Part shown: positions 23,301-32,234 of the stretch, piece after piece
Layout: every line of letters starts with the position of its first letter
Numbering within the stretch: the stretch's first letter is position 1
Origin: Dermatemys mawii
Lineage: Eukaryota; Chordata; Testudines; Dermatemydidae
DNA: 64,000 bases
Reading direction: 5' to 3'
Assembly: GCA_007922305.1 (NCBI GenBank)
Contig: ML677358.1
Location: forward strand, 8,868,576 to 8,932,575
Position numbers and translations under genes: made by a program
Notes under the pieces: generated by a model
The model's input: only the letters and a program-made list of their open reading frames with translations
The model's database searches: none
Told to the model about the DNA's origin: nothing

Positions 23301-25376
23301 AAGCCTTTTGGCTTAAGGGGATTATGGGGCATTTCTGGAAGTCAGAGTGCAATAACATAACTCCTTGTCCACACTGACGCTGAAGCATCTCACCCAATAT
23401 GCAACAACTGTTAATCCTCTCAGGGAGGAGGAATACCAAGAGAACTCCAGCCAGGTCAGAGCACTCTACATGTCTTGCCAGTGTGGACAGTAGAGCGCTC
23501 TGGGGGGCTTTATTGCAGTATAAAGTGCCAGTGTAGCCAAGCCCTAAGGCTATGACTACACCAGGAGGCTTTTAGCGATACAGTTATGCCGCTAAAAGGC
23601 GCACAAAAACATCAGTCCCCCCATGAGCAGCAGCGGCTTTGTCAGCAGGCTGTTCACACCAGTGATTTGTGTCAGTAGAACTTTTGTCGTTGAGCAAGGA
23701 TGTGTGTTTTTTTAACACTTCCCTGAATGATAAAGTTTTGCTGACGAAGCACCAGTGTAGACAACGCCATACTGTAGAAAATGTTAAGTCTGCCCATAAA
23801 GTTAATTGTGTGAGATTGCTGCAAACAACACTTCTCTCTAGAGGAAAAATAGCAACGGGCATCCTCCTAAATTTATCAGGAAGATATCATTGAGCAGAGT
23901 TCACATCACACAGTTTCCTGGGTTCTTCACCATTCATGACAATACTGGGAAAGCGCAGCACCTGCAGGTTTCCAAACGCCTGGACTGATATGCTAAATTA
24001 AAGCCCAGAGAGGAAGGAAGGCAGGAAACACAGAACTGGCCTCGCACCTGACGTGGGGGAGAAACTTCTCATGAACACACACTCGAGTCAAATCAATGGA
24101 GCGTCTCCCCAAGGTTCAAGAATCAGAGGGGTAGCCGTGTTAGTCTGGAATTGCACAAGTGACAAAGAGTCCTGTGGCACCTTAAAGACTAACTAAAAAT
24201 TTTTTAGAGCATAAGCTTTCGTGGGCTAATACCCACTTTGTCGGATGCATGCAGTGGAAGTATCCAGGGGCAGGTATAAATAGGTAGGCAAGAACCAGGT
24301 GGGAGATAAGGTTAGTCCAATCAGGCTGAACCAGCTTGTTATCTCTAATCAGGGAGGATGAGGTGTTCCTCTAGCAGTTGAACTGGAGGTGTGAATAGCG
24401 AGAGAAGAGCAGAAAAGCAGCTTCTCTTCTCTCACTATTCACACCTCCAGTTCAGCTGCNNNNNNNNNNNNNNNNNNNNNNNNNNNNNNNNNNNNNNNNN
24501 NNNNNNNNNNNNNNNNNNNNNNNNNNNNNNNNNNNNNNNNNNNNNNNNNNNNNNNNNNNNNNNNNNNNNNNNNNNNNNNNNNNNNNNNNNNNNNNNNNNN
24601 NNNNNNNNNNNNNNNNNNNNNNNNNNNNNNNNNNNNNNNNNNNNNNNNNNNNNNNNNNNNNNNNNNNNNNNNNNNNNNNNNNNNNNNNNNNNNNNNNNNN
24701 NNNNNNNNNNNNNNNNNNNNNNNNNNNNNNNNNNNNNNNNNNNNNNNNNNNNNNNNNNNNNNNNNNNNNNNNNNNNNNNNNNNNNNNNNNNNNNNNNNNN
24801 NNNNNNNNNNNNNNNNNNNNNNNNNNNNNNNNNNNNNNNNNNNNNNNNNNNNNNNNNNNTTATCTCCCACCTGGTTCTTGCCTACCTATTTATACCTGCC
24901 CCTGGATACTTCCACTGCATGCATCCGACAAAGTGGGTATTAGCCCACGAAAGCTCATGCTCTAAAAAAATTTTAGTTAGTCTTTAAGGTGCCACAGGAC
25001 TCTTTGTCATTTCTCCCCGAGGTGAACATTTTCCCATTAACAGAACCGGGGTCCCCTCCCCGCCCCCATCCCCTGCCCTCCTCACCCCCAGCCCTTCTCT
25101 GACCTCTAGTGAGGTGGCGTCCCAAGGGCCTGTTTACCCACCGCAGCCCCCCCAGCCGCCTTCTTCTGACCCTCGCTCCCCCAGCGCCCCTCCCTGCGCA
25201 GGTTGCGCCCCATCACTCCGCGCCCCTAGCCCGGGTCCTTCCGCGGAGCGCCCCCCGCACTCACCATTGGCCGGCTGGCCGCAGGCCGGCAAGGCCAGGC
25301 CCACAAGCAGCAGGAGGAGGGAAAGGGCCCGGCCCGGCGGGGGCGCCTCTCTCTCCCTCTCCCCGGCAGCGGCCAT
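8217..25376 (-). CDS. KCT2: KCT2 / C5orf15, keratinocyte-associated transmembrane protein 2 (3 coding exons)
   Basis: Spliced gene read from 25376 down to 8217; exons 25376-25265, 10383-9824 and 8348-8217 give 804 nt, 267 residues plus stop (human about 265). Seen: N-terminal hydrophobic signal peptide (about residues 17-32), a Ser/Thr- and acid-rich luminal region with sequons N45-D-S and N51-A-S, one membrane span at about 201-219, then a 48-residue basic cytoplasmic tail. The tail carries YHRL at 245-248, a YxxPhi sorting motif, and ends NDYIF. Known: KCT2 is a poorly characterised type I membrane protein; its membrane-proximal HNKRK and YHRLDQ resemble the trans-Golgi protein TGN46/TGOLN2, so cycling between Golgi and surface is inferred. 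All introns are GT-AG with matching phases (1, then 0). Gene identity is firm because span and tail match the human protein nearly residue for residue; the luminal part is divergent, as expected for the family. Confidence 0.95.
8349..9823 (-). other. KCT2 intron 2
   Basis: AT-rich intron of 1,475 bp with GT-AG ends (phase 0). No repeat family or additional exon was recognised. Confidence 0.7.
9824..10383 (-). CDS. KCT2: KCT2 coding exon 2 (luminal domain and membrane span)
   Basis: 560 nt, acceptor CCTCCAG|AT at 10383 and donor AAAG|GTAGGT at 9824, residues 38-224. Codon 38 (Asp) is split G|AT across intron 1. The exon holds the low-complexity Ser/Thr/Asp/Glu luminal segment and the whole membrane span ([10 protein letters not shown] onwards), ending in HNKRK. 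Confidence 0.95.
12250..12415. repeat. Inverted repeat at the PLE 5' junction
   Basis: Sequence at about 12250-12315 is the reverse complement, with mismatches, of about 12352-12415; the spacer is about 37 bp. Both arms encode the same PLE segment ([11 protein letters not shown] on plus, [14 protein letters not shown] on minus), so two PLE pieces lie head to head. Beyond the left arm (about 12081-12240) the minus frame continues into sequence I do not recognise. Confidence 0.75.
13000..13209 (+). mobile_element. Non-autonomous hAT (CAGGCCTGCACAAC family), copy 1
   Basis: 210-bp element with termini CAGGCCTGCACAACTC and GTCGTGCAGGCCTG. It is flanked by the exact 8-bp duplication CTCTAAGG (12992-12999 and 13210-13217), which reconstructs the interrupted PLE tail phrase. 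Related copies lie at 20347 and 50050. Confidence 0.92.
13225..13515 (-). mobile_element. CR1-like LINE fragment
   Basis: The minus strand contains degraded CR1 ORF2/3' sequence: tgctgccctcccctggactct and gtgtggtgcccagaac on the plus strand are reverse complements of familiar CR1 phrases. Several frameshifts; an old partial copy. Confidence 0.6.
15290..15445 (-). mobile_element. CR1 3'-end fragment
   Basis: Plus-strand phrases actgcaagattggatcagag, tctagtatactgtgtc and gccagtaccaaatgcttcag match the reverse complement of the CR1 3' end also present at about 43.4 kb. Short and diverged. Confidence 0.6.
15720..16070. repeat. Old AT-rich dispersed repeat
   Basis: Alternating tttcatttt / gaaatgaa motifs with internal self-complementarity resemble an old sauropsid DNA-transposon family rich in AAATTTC-type words. 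Family name and boundaries are uncertain. Confidence 0.35.
19564..19751 (-). mobile_element. tRNA-derived SINE (turtle Cry type)
   Basis: On the minus strand it starts agggagagctcagtggtttg, a tRNA-like head with pol III box A (TAGC/GAGCTCAGTGG region) and box B (GGGTTGTGAATTCAATCC). The body follows with gggccatttagg and caagtactgtcc-type phrases and ends tttccagttctatgag. This is the architecture and sequence of cryptodiran turtle tRNA-Lys-derived SINEs. It is a retroposon and not a functional tRNA gene. Confidence 0.9.
20347..20554 (-). mobile_element. Non-autonomous hAT (CAGGCCTGCACAAC family), copy 2
   Basis: 208 bp, inverted relative to copy 1. Ends are CAGGCCTGCACAAC and GTTGTGCAGGCCTG. 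Flanks GTATAAAG (20339-20346) and GTATAAAA (20555-20562) form an 8-bp target duplication with one mismatch. Confidence 0.92.
21490..22592 (+). mobile_element. CR1 LINE 3' end, split by a hAT element
   Basis: 21548-21931 encodes the CR1 ORF2 C-terminal tail: [32 protein letters not shown], then [18 protein letters not shown] and [10 protein letters not shown]. The 3' end resumes after the hAT insertion with gggactggactagatgacct and stops near 22592. Only the 3' terminus is present, the usual 5'-truncated LINE form. Confidence 0.88.
21934..22510. mobile_element. Non-autonomous hAT (GTGGGCAAACT ends) inserted in CR1
   Basis: 577 bp with ends CAAAGGTGGGCAAACT and AGTTTGCCCACCCTG. Exact 8-bp duplication GTCTAAAT at 21926-21933 and 22511-22518. 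Removing one copy restores the CR1 sequence. The interior is G-rich with imperfect tandem ggtcaggggac-type units. Confidence 0.95.
22602..22815. mobile_element. PLE terminal foldback copy
   Basis: Left half agagaggtagctgtgttagt and right half gttagtctttaaggtgccac are inverted copies meeting near 22720. ATATCTAAA duplications flank it (22593-22601 and 22816-22824). It is a minimal palindromic PLE derivative with no coding sequence, sitting exactly at the 3' end of the CR1 copy. Confidence 0.8.
22921..23544. mobile_element. MITE-like DNA transposon (GGGCTTGGCTACACT ends)
   Basis: Inverted termini GGGCTTGGCTACACTTGCA and TGCCAGTGTAGCCAAGCCC bound 624 bp without a transposase. A clear target duplication was not found, so the superfamily is left open. 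Confidence 0.7.
23546..23770. mobile_element. MITE-like element adjacent to the previous one
   Basis: Left AAGGCTATGACTACACCAGG and right CCAGTGTAGACAACGCC are inverted relatives of each other and of the neighbour's ends. Non-coding, about 225 bp. Confidence 0.55.
24116..25011. mobile_element. Palindromic Penelope-like element containing an assembly gap
   Basis: Left arm (from gaggggtagccgtgttagtc) and right arm (ending gttagtctttaaggtgccac at about 25000) are inverted copies of the PLE terminal repeat. TCTCCCCAAGGT (24104-24115) and TCTCCCCGAGGT (25012-25023) form a 12-bp target duplication with one mismatch. A second hairpin at about 24380-24456 abuts the gap. It lies only about 250 bp from KCT2 exon 1. 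Confidence 0.85.
24460..24859. other. Assembly gap (400 N)
   Basis: Exactly 400 unresolved bases, probably a placeholder or estimated length. It falls inside the palindromic PLE, where hairpins hinder assembly. Any reading frame across it is meaningless. Confidence 1.
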
Positions 25377-25900
25377 CTTTGCGCACACGGTGGGGTGGCA
25401 GTTTCGGAATCGGAACACTGACGTGACTAGGTCCCGCCTATCGTTGCTAGGCTGAGAGGTTCCGCGACGATGACGTAGTTTCTCTTCCACCCCCTAAGCG
25501 CTCTCAGAACTTCTCCCTACCTTCACCCCGTAGCAGAGAAAAGGAAAGCACCGCGCATGCGCACCGTAAGGAGCCTGACTGCGCACGCGGAGTAGAAGGT
25601 TCCGCTTACGCTTGTTTGAGGGGTCTGGAAGTTCCGGGAAGACTCCACGGGGGCCACTAGGGAACGGGTCTGCGAGCGCGCATGCGCCAGACAGGGGGTT
25701 TTGTGTGTGGCGGTCCTTGCACCATTAATAGGGCCACGAGCGGCGGCGCGCGGCCCACCTGTGAGGAGGTTCGTTGCGGGGCTAAGCGCTCCCGCCGGAG
25801 AGGCCCCAGTGGAAGTGCAGGTCCTCGGCTGCTCCTCAGGATGCTGAGGCTCCGCGCACTGTAGTACCACGCCGAGATAGGCGTGTCCCCCGGAATCCCC
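25030..25900 (-). promoter_or_regulatory. CpG-rich KCT2 promoter with two NRF-1-type sites
   Basis: A GC- and CpG-dense block surrounds KCT2 exon 1. No TATA box is evident. Upstream of the start codon are two palindromic NRF-1 type sites, CGCGCATGCGCA at 25552-25563 and CGCGCATGCGCC at 25677-25688. CRE-like TGACGT half-sites sit at 25419-25426 and 25471-25477. A CT-dinucleotide run lies at about 25944-25963. The promoter role is inferred from base composition and position; NRF-1 is a known activator of housekeeping and mitochondrial genes. Confidence 0.75.
25265..25376 (-). CDS. KCT2: KCT2 coding exon 1 (signal peptide)
   Basis: Encodes residues 1-37 plus the first base of codon 38. Start ATG at 25376-25374 reads [10 protein letters not shown] and has a good context (AAGATGG). 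A Leu-rich core followed by small residues forms the signal peptide. The donor is AATG|GTGAGT, with the last exon base at 25265. An in-frame ATG upstream at 25490 would add 38 residues without a signal-like character, so the downstream ATG was chosen. The exon lies inside the CpG-rich promoter region. Confidence 0.9.
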
Positions 25901-27433
25901 GCCCCCCAGGGGTCCCCCACACACACGCGCGTGCACACGTATTCTCTCTCTCTCTCTCTCTCAGCTGCGGGTAGGCCCAAGCTGAACCCCTCTCCCTGCG
26001 TGGGCTGGCCCAAGCCACTCGTGACATTGTGTCCCTCCTCCCCCCCTGCACACACACACACACTTTCCTCCACACTCCATTTTCTTTTTACAAAAGTTGG
26101 CACTGGTCCCGTTTGCTCTTCCCAACTGATCCAGTTGTCAAAGGCAATCAGGACAGGGGTTCACCTTTGCCCCAAAAATGCCGGAACCGCCGGGACAAGG
26201 CTTCAAAAAGGGGCTGGCCTGGCCCAAACCAGAGATGGTCACACTAGGCCTCATGCTCCATGACTCACCTGAAAATGTAAATGCCAGAACGGGGCACATT
26301 TGCCAATTTTTGTGTGGTAAATAAGCACCCAGACTGTTACAATAAGCCAGAAAACAAGCTAATCCCATTTCAAAACAAGCCATGCCCTAATAACCTCAAT
26401 CCTCTATGTGACTAGATCCCTTGAGCATGCAGCCTGGGACTGTGGTAGGCCCACTGTGCACCCCTGACTCTCCCTGCCCTTTGCCCTGCTTGCTGGGAGC
26501 GGATTAAAAAAAAAGAAGCCAGCCAAAAATTAGCCAGCAAGTAATTCACAAGCCAATTAACCATAAACAAGCCCAATTTCTGTATTTTTTTTCATGGGTT
26601 TGGCACGTCTAGGCTGAGGGAGTGTCCTGGGGCAGAGTTCAGTACAGCAAGGAGAAAAAGCACTGCCTCGCCCTTCCCCTGCCCACGAGAGCTGAGCTGC
26701 AGAGGAGAGGGTGCTTGAGAGAGAGAACTGCTCCGGAGTGAAAAGTTGACACAACTTGGTGACCTACTCCTGAATGAAAAGTTAAGCACACGGCTAAATG
26801 ATGAGGCACTGCAGGCAAAGGATGAGACAGATGTTTTCATCTGAGATCAAAAACCTTGTCAAGAGGTGGAGGAAGGTTGTTGCAACGGACAAATGCAGCA
26901 GCACAGAAGGTTCCTACACACATTTTTGAGAGACTGTGGAGGGATAAACAGGAGGAACCATGCAGAGAGTAAAGAGAGACATAAGTTACAGTGAAATAAA
27001 CAAGAGCAAGCTTTGTAGAACAAGGAAGTTACATATTAAGAACCTAGAAGATAGATACACATTGTGATGGTAAAATTGCTACCTTTCCCTTAAGATAAGC
27101 AAGTAACACTCTTGGCCTTCCAGTCTTCACTAACCATTACATGTAAATAGCATGTTACACATTTACATCTGTAAATCTGACTAACAGCCCAGGATTCTGA
27201 TTTAGCCAGTACAACCAACTAGAAAAAAGTTTCTAGCTGTTATACATGCTGAGGTAACTCTGAAATTTTGAATCTGTAATTGATACAGTGACATACTCAG
27301 GAACTGTCCCATTTGTGTCAGTGGTCACTAACTGATAACATTGCTATCATTGCATGATACATAAAGTACTATTTCACTGCCCCTCAAAACATATGAAAGG
27401 ATATTAATGTCAGATAATCTACTGTGAAAAATA
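25901..27433. other. Intergenic stretch upstream of KCT2
   Basis: No gene recognised. A CA-rich microsatellite lies at about 26047-26065. About 26270-26600 looks like an old repeat with aagcc/ttagcc words that I cannot name. Confidence 0.45.
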
Positions 27434-28216
27434 CAGGGGTGAGCAAACTACAGCCCGTGGACCGGATCCAATCTTCGAGACGTTTTAAACCAGCCCGCGA
27501 GCTCCCTCTGGGTAGCCGGAATTGGGGCTGCGCCATGCAGCTTGTCCCCGCTCTGGACGGTATGTGGGCCACACCACGCAGCTCGGCCCCCCTCCAGCGC
27601 TCCAACCAGGGTGCTAGGTTGGGAGCTGCACTATGCGGCTCCTGGAAGCCACAGCATGGCCCATTCCAAGGGTTGCAGGCCCCTCCACACCTAGGAGCAG
27701 GAGAAGGGACATGCCACTGCTTCCAGGAACCGCTTGAGGTAAGTGCTGCTTGGAACCTGCACCCCTGGGCCTCTCCCCACACCCCAACCTCCTGCCCCAG
27801 CCCTGATGCCTTTCCCACTCTCCAAGCCCCTCAATCCTGTTATCTGAAATTGATCCAACTAGTAAGCTTAGGGAGAAGTGACAACCCACCAGGGTTTAGC
27901 GGACTGCAGCACGTTTATTATACTGATATCTAAGCTCAAAAGAAGTCGGGGCGGGGGACACACTAACACTCATCTACTCATGCTCCCAGGATAGACATGG
28001 CACTGGAGATGTCAGGATCCTTTCAGGTAAGTGTCCCACAGCACAGTAATGGACCATGCGATGAAGCTAAGTCTTCCTGAGGCACAATGGAATGGAATGC
28101 AGTGAACCACTGGCCAGGCGGTCCACGCGAAGGGCCATCACAGGAGGTACAGTCTTGTAAGTGCACTCCTGAGCACATAGCCTCTTCCCCTTTTAAGGCC
28201 CTGCTCCTCTTGGCCT

Positions 28217-28806
28217 ACGACTAGACATGACTTGGCCACATCTGGTTGGTCACACTCCACCTCAGGCAGTGTACATGCATTGGGTGTGTGATCGCTGCCT
28301 AATCAGAGTGCCGGGCACCTTGTCTACCTGGGAGCTCTTCTGATCTTCCAACTGCTCAAGCAGCCCATTCATCCCACAAGTATTCCAGGAAGGAGGGAGA
28401 AAGCCACTTCACAGGTATTCAAAGAGAGAGAAGAGACAAAATGGGGGTAGAGGTGTAACAGATTTTTTGAACATACGGATTACACCAGGGGTTCTCAAAC
28501 TTCCTTGTTTAGTGACCCCTTTTTCCTTTTCAGCATTCTGTGGCAGCCCCGGGGGTACATCCATCAAGATGCCACCAAATTGAACAGTTCTGCTTTCGGC
28601 GGCATTTCGGCAGACTCGAGACGTTCCTCTCTGTGTCTGCTGAAACGCCGCTGACAGCAGAAGCTTTCACTTTGGCGGCTTTTTGGCAAACATGCTCCCA
28701 CGTTTGGAGATGCCGCCAAAGGCGTCTGGAGATTGCGACCCCCAGTTTGAGAACCCCTGGCTTATACAGAGCATACAGATCACGCCTGCTCCTACAGTAC
28801 GCTGCC
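28217..28806. repeat. Direct repeat A (LTR-like), interrupted by a hAT copy
   Basis: Shares about 308 bp with 29350-29655 once the internal hAT (28486-28759) is removed. Common phrases include ggtcacactccacctca, ctgggagctcttctgatctt and gctcaagcagcccattcatc. Probably one LTR or terminal repeat of a short retroelement. Confidence 0.65.
28486..28759. mobile_element. Non-autonomous hAT (GGTTCTCAAAC ends) inside repeat A
   Basis: 274 bp; ends CAGGGGTTCTCAAACTT and AGTTTGAGAACCCCTG. Flanks GATTACAC (28478-28485) and GCTTATAC (28760-28767) match 6 of 8. The uninterrupted sister repeat reads ggttatac at this spot, confirming the insertion point. Confidence 0.9.
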
Positions 28807-29349
28807 CCTTGATCTATGATCATTATAGTAGTAGTTGTCCTTGTAGGTCACAGGTGATCTGTTGCACACAATCATAATCAGGTGAATATTACAATTGACT
28901 AAACACCAGATATAACAAACACAAATGCAAACAATCACAATCATAATAATTGGAAATACAATAAAACCATCACAATAATTGGGTGCATTGACAAACAAAA
29001 TGAGGCCCAAGTCTGATGCTGCAATAGCCATCAAACAATAAAAGTTAACCCTAACCCTTAAGTCTGCACAACAAATAAGATTTGTAGGAGTACCACAGTT
29101 GTCATGCAAAGTTAAATTGATTTGGAAGATACATAGTAACAGAGAACTTGGTGAAATTGCTGATACTTAAACTAACATTTAGTTGCTAAAATGTTGCAGA
29201 ATCTTCTATTACTAACAGTTGTTCTCAAGAGCTCTTTGGGGAGAACAAATCCAAGACCTGAAAGACAGGGCCCTATAATTACGGGCCAAGGTCAAAAATC
29301 CCACTAGAGGGTGATAATGTGTGATAGATTATGGGGGCATTGTATGGTG

Positions 29350-29655
29350 TGCAACTAGAGATGACTTGACCAAATCTTGTTGGTCACACTCCACCTCAAG
29401 CAGTATCCATGCACTGGGCATGTGGTCACTGCCTAATCATATCCCAGACACCTTGTCCACCTGGGAGCTCTTCTGATCTTCCAGCTGCTCAAGCAGCCCA
29501 TTCATCCCACAAGCATTCTGGGAGGTGGGTGGGGGAAGAGGGGGAAGAAACCACTTCACAGGTATTCAAAGAGGGAGAGGAGAGAAAAGCAGGGTGGGAA
29601 GGGTTAGCTGACTTTTTTGAACATACGGGTTATACAGATCACTGTTGCTCTTACA
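29350..29655. repeat. Direct repeat B (LTR-like), uninterrupted
   Basis: Second copy of the repeat at 28217-28806, same orientation, ending ttgctcttaca. The about 540 bp between the two copies is AT-rich with no recognised gag or pol. Confidence 0.65.
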
Positions 29656-30681
29656 GCAGATCCCAGCATGGAAGCCCCTCCTGCACCCCAAGCCTCTCAG
29701 CCCCAGCCCCACACCCAGAACCTGAACCCCTGCCTCAGTCCTGATCCCCCTCCAAACCCCTCAGTCCCAGCCCAGAGCACCCTCCTAGACCCCAAACTCA
29801 TCTCCAGCCTCACCCCAGAGCCCACACCCCCCAGCCCAATTTTGTGAGCATTCATGGCCCACCGTACAATTTCTATTCCCTGATATGGCCCTCGGGCCAA
29901 AAAGTTTGCCCATCCCTGGAATAATATCTTCTTTATGCACCATGAGAGTAGCAGACTTGGGAGAGTATGTCTTTTCCCCGGCTCCTAATAAATGAGCTGC
30001 CTGGTTCAAGGAACCTAGTAGAGCATCTGCACCCCATTGAGCAAAACTCAAACCCCAAGGGGCAGCCAAGCAGGATACCAGCAGAGCATATAGGTATATT
30101 TGAATCACATGAAGGGAGACCAAGCCTAAGGACCCCAGAGACCATCTGCACAGTCTGTTGTGATCGCTGTCCCATAGGCAGAGAGTTTATTTTGTGGGAA
30201 GAACTTGAAAAAGTATCACCAGCCTTTTTTTTCTCCCTGCATCGGAATAGTAGGTCAAGCAATATAAAATATCCTGCAGTAGCTTGTAACATGACCTGAA
30301 TGTGGCAGAAGTGCTCCAGTTTTGAATCTGTCATTAAGACACACTACTACTTCTTTTGCTCCCTTGCGTCTGTTCAATTTATTTTGGAATTTTCCCTCCC
30401 ACTATGTTTTAAGACTGTCTAATGCACACATCCTCTTCTGTTCACTCATCGTAACATTCTCTGTGGCAAGTCAAGCATTTGCTTAGAGAGGAAAATATTA
30501 GGGCTATATTTCAGCCTTATAAGGGTGTTGTCCTTTTTGGAAAGGGTTAAATCACAGTTGACTTTTGCTTTTCATTACATCTTCCACTCCCTTGGTTCTT
30601 TCAAATGGAACCAAGGAAGAGCTGGCTCCATACAATGAGCCAGCTTTCTGTCAGTGAGCATCAAATGCCCTTTGACCAGAG

Positions 30682-31715
30682 GTTTTCAACCTTCTTCTTG
30701 CTGAGCCCTCCCCCACCCCCACTATAAAAACTCCAAGGCCTGGGGGCAAGAGACTCAGGGTTCCAGGGCGGTGGGGAGACCCTTGGGCAGAGGTAGAGCT
30801 TTACTTCTATTTTGGGGGCTGTAAGGGCTCAAGCTAGCACCATATATCAGGGTCCAGAGAGGGAGCACCACCTCCACCCCCTCACTCACTCAGGGGGCCA
30901 CCCAGCCTGTCTGGGCTGAGGGGGATGCAATGAAAAAAATGTAATTGAAAGGGGGAAACTCAGTTCCAAAAATTTGAAAGCCACTCAGGGTACAGAGAGG
31001 GCATAGCTAGATGCTGTGTGCAAGCAGGGGAGTAACTCAAGGAGCAGGCAGGGGATAACTATGGGCTGTGTAAGTGCTCCCAGTGTGGCTCCCAGCTTGA
31101 GCAAGGGGTGCTGGGACTGCCAGCTTCAGCCACCCACTGCTCTTAGTTTGGGGGAGTGAGTTTGCTGGCTTCAGCTCCGTGACGCTCCCCGCTTCGGGGG
31201 CGTAGGAGGGGTGCCAGTGTAGTGGCACAAACTGCTCTGCTACACCAGCTACAGCAACGGTTCTCAGACTGGGGGTCATGCCCCCCAAGGGGGGGGGTCA
31301 TGAGGTGATTCCCAGGGGAGTTCACAAGCGCCCTTTCCATTCAGCGGCATTTCTGCAGACACAGCGCACTTCTTTGTATCTCTGCCGAAAAGCCGCCAAG
31401 TGGAACACTTCCGCTTTTGGTGGCCTTTCAGCAGAGACACAGCGTTCACCGAAATCGGGAGTGTTCTATTCAGCGGTAATTCGGCGGATATACCCCAGGG
31501 CCTTAGGATGTGCCGAACTGCAAAAAGGGGTCTCACATCTAGGAAGTTTGAGAACCCCTGATCTACAGCCCTGCACCACTCCTGGCTTCGGGGTGGGGCG
31601 AGGGGAACTTCAGCTCTGTGTCACTCCCAGCTTCAGCACCGGGTTTCAGCCGGTGGGGCCCCACGGACCCCCTGAAAGGGTTCGCAGACCCCCCCATTAA
31701 GAACCACTCTCTTCT
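30682..31715. mobile_element. Possible hAT-type composite with degraded ends
   Basis: Left end AGAGGTTTTCAACCTTCTTC and right end GGGTTCGCAGACCC then TTAAGAACCACTCT are consistent with diverged hAT termini around GC-rich filler. No clean target duplication found, hence low confidence. It hosts the younger hAT at 31255-31560. Confidence 0.4.
31255..31560. mobile_element. Non-autonomous hAT (GGTTCTCAAAC family)
   Basis: 306 bp with ends CAACGGTTCTCAGACT and AGTTTGAGAACCCCTG, related to the copy at 28486. Flanks AGCTACAG (31247-31254) and ATCTACAG (31561-31568) form an 8-bp duplication with one mismatch. Confidence 0.88.
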
Positions 31716-32234
31716 TAAGACCACTGTCAGAATTCCAGGAAGACTATCCTTAGCATCCTATACAAAAGGAGTAAGGATTTATTTGGTAGCAGCACAATTC
31801 ATTTAAATTTTTCCTTTACTCTTCAAAGAGGTTCCAATTAGTATTTGAAGATTAAGGAGCCGGTCATGACATTTTCAAAAGTATTGGAAATTTTGATTAC
31901 TCCATTTTCAATTACTGGGAAAAGCTGTATCTTGATTTTTTGAGTCTGCATCTGCTCTTTGCTAGTTTTGTAAATGGAGAGCCACAAGAAATGTACTGAA
32001 TTCTTAAATATTTGCTATCTTATGGAAAATGTTGAATTACCTTTTCTGAATAAGTTATTCTAAATTTTGAAGTCTGCCAAACAATTTATTCATCACGTAC
32101 AAGGATACAAGTTAGAAAAAAGTAACACCAATAAATAAGATGATGCAGGACCATTTTGTACAAATCAAGAGGAATTAATATCAAGTGATTTCCAGAATGA
32201 CTATAAAGACAAAGTAAAAAAGGTGAAGTTTCAA

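Larger units (their letters stand above)
10384..25264 (-). other. KCT2 intron 1 (14.9 kb)
   Basis: Phase-1 intron holding most KCT2-associated repeats, listed separately: PLE pieces (12.25-13.24, 22.60-22.82 and 24.1-25.0 kb), CR1 fragments (13.2, 15.3 and 21.5-22.6 kb), a SINE at 19.6 kb, hAT copies and MITE-like elements. Stretches 10384-12050, 13520-15280, 16100-18150 and 20560-21480 show no gene and no family I can name. About 18160-18780 has LTR-like features (AATAAA followed by a U5-like stretch) but no boundaries. A poly(A) run is at about 11321-11342. Confidence 0.6.
27434..29918. mobile_element. hAT element hosting an LTR-like insertion
   Basis: Ends CAGGGGTGAGCAAACTACAGCC and GGCCAAAAAGTTTGCCCATCCCTG (2,485 bp overall). 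Flanks GAAAAATA (27426-27433) and GAATAATA (29919-29926) are an 8-bp duplication with one mismatch. hAT-like GC-rich sequence is confined to both ends; the middle is a later insertion bounded by direct repeats. Confidence 0.8.
29927..32234. other. Intergenic stretch downstream of VDAC1
   Basis: No gene recognised. Contains a GC-rich composite hAT-like region at about 30680-31715, listed in part below, and AT-rich sequence elsewhere. Confidence 0.45.

Noticed and set aside
24391..24987. Open frame spanning the gap
   Set aside because: Its interior is unresolved N; the ends are PLE repeat.
25374..25490. Upstream in-frame ATG at 25490 as the KCT2 start
   Set aside because: It would bury the signal peptide behind 38 residues without family similarity; the ATG at 25376 has better context and fits the expected length.
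29045..29062. Telomere-like ttaaccctaaccctta
   Set aside because: Only about two units, so chance or ordinary AT-rich sequence; not an interstitial telomere array.
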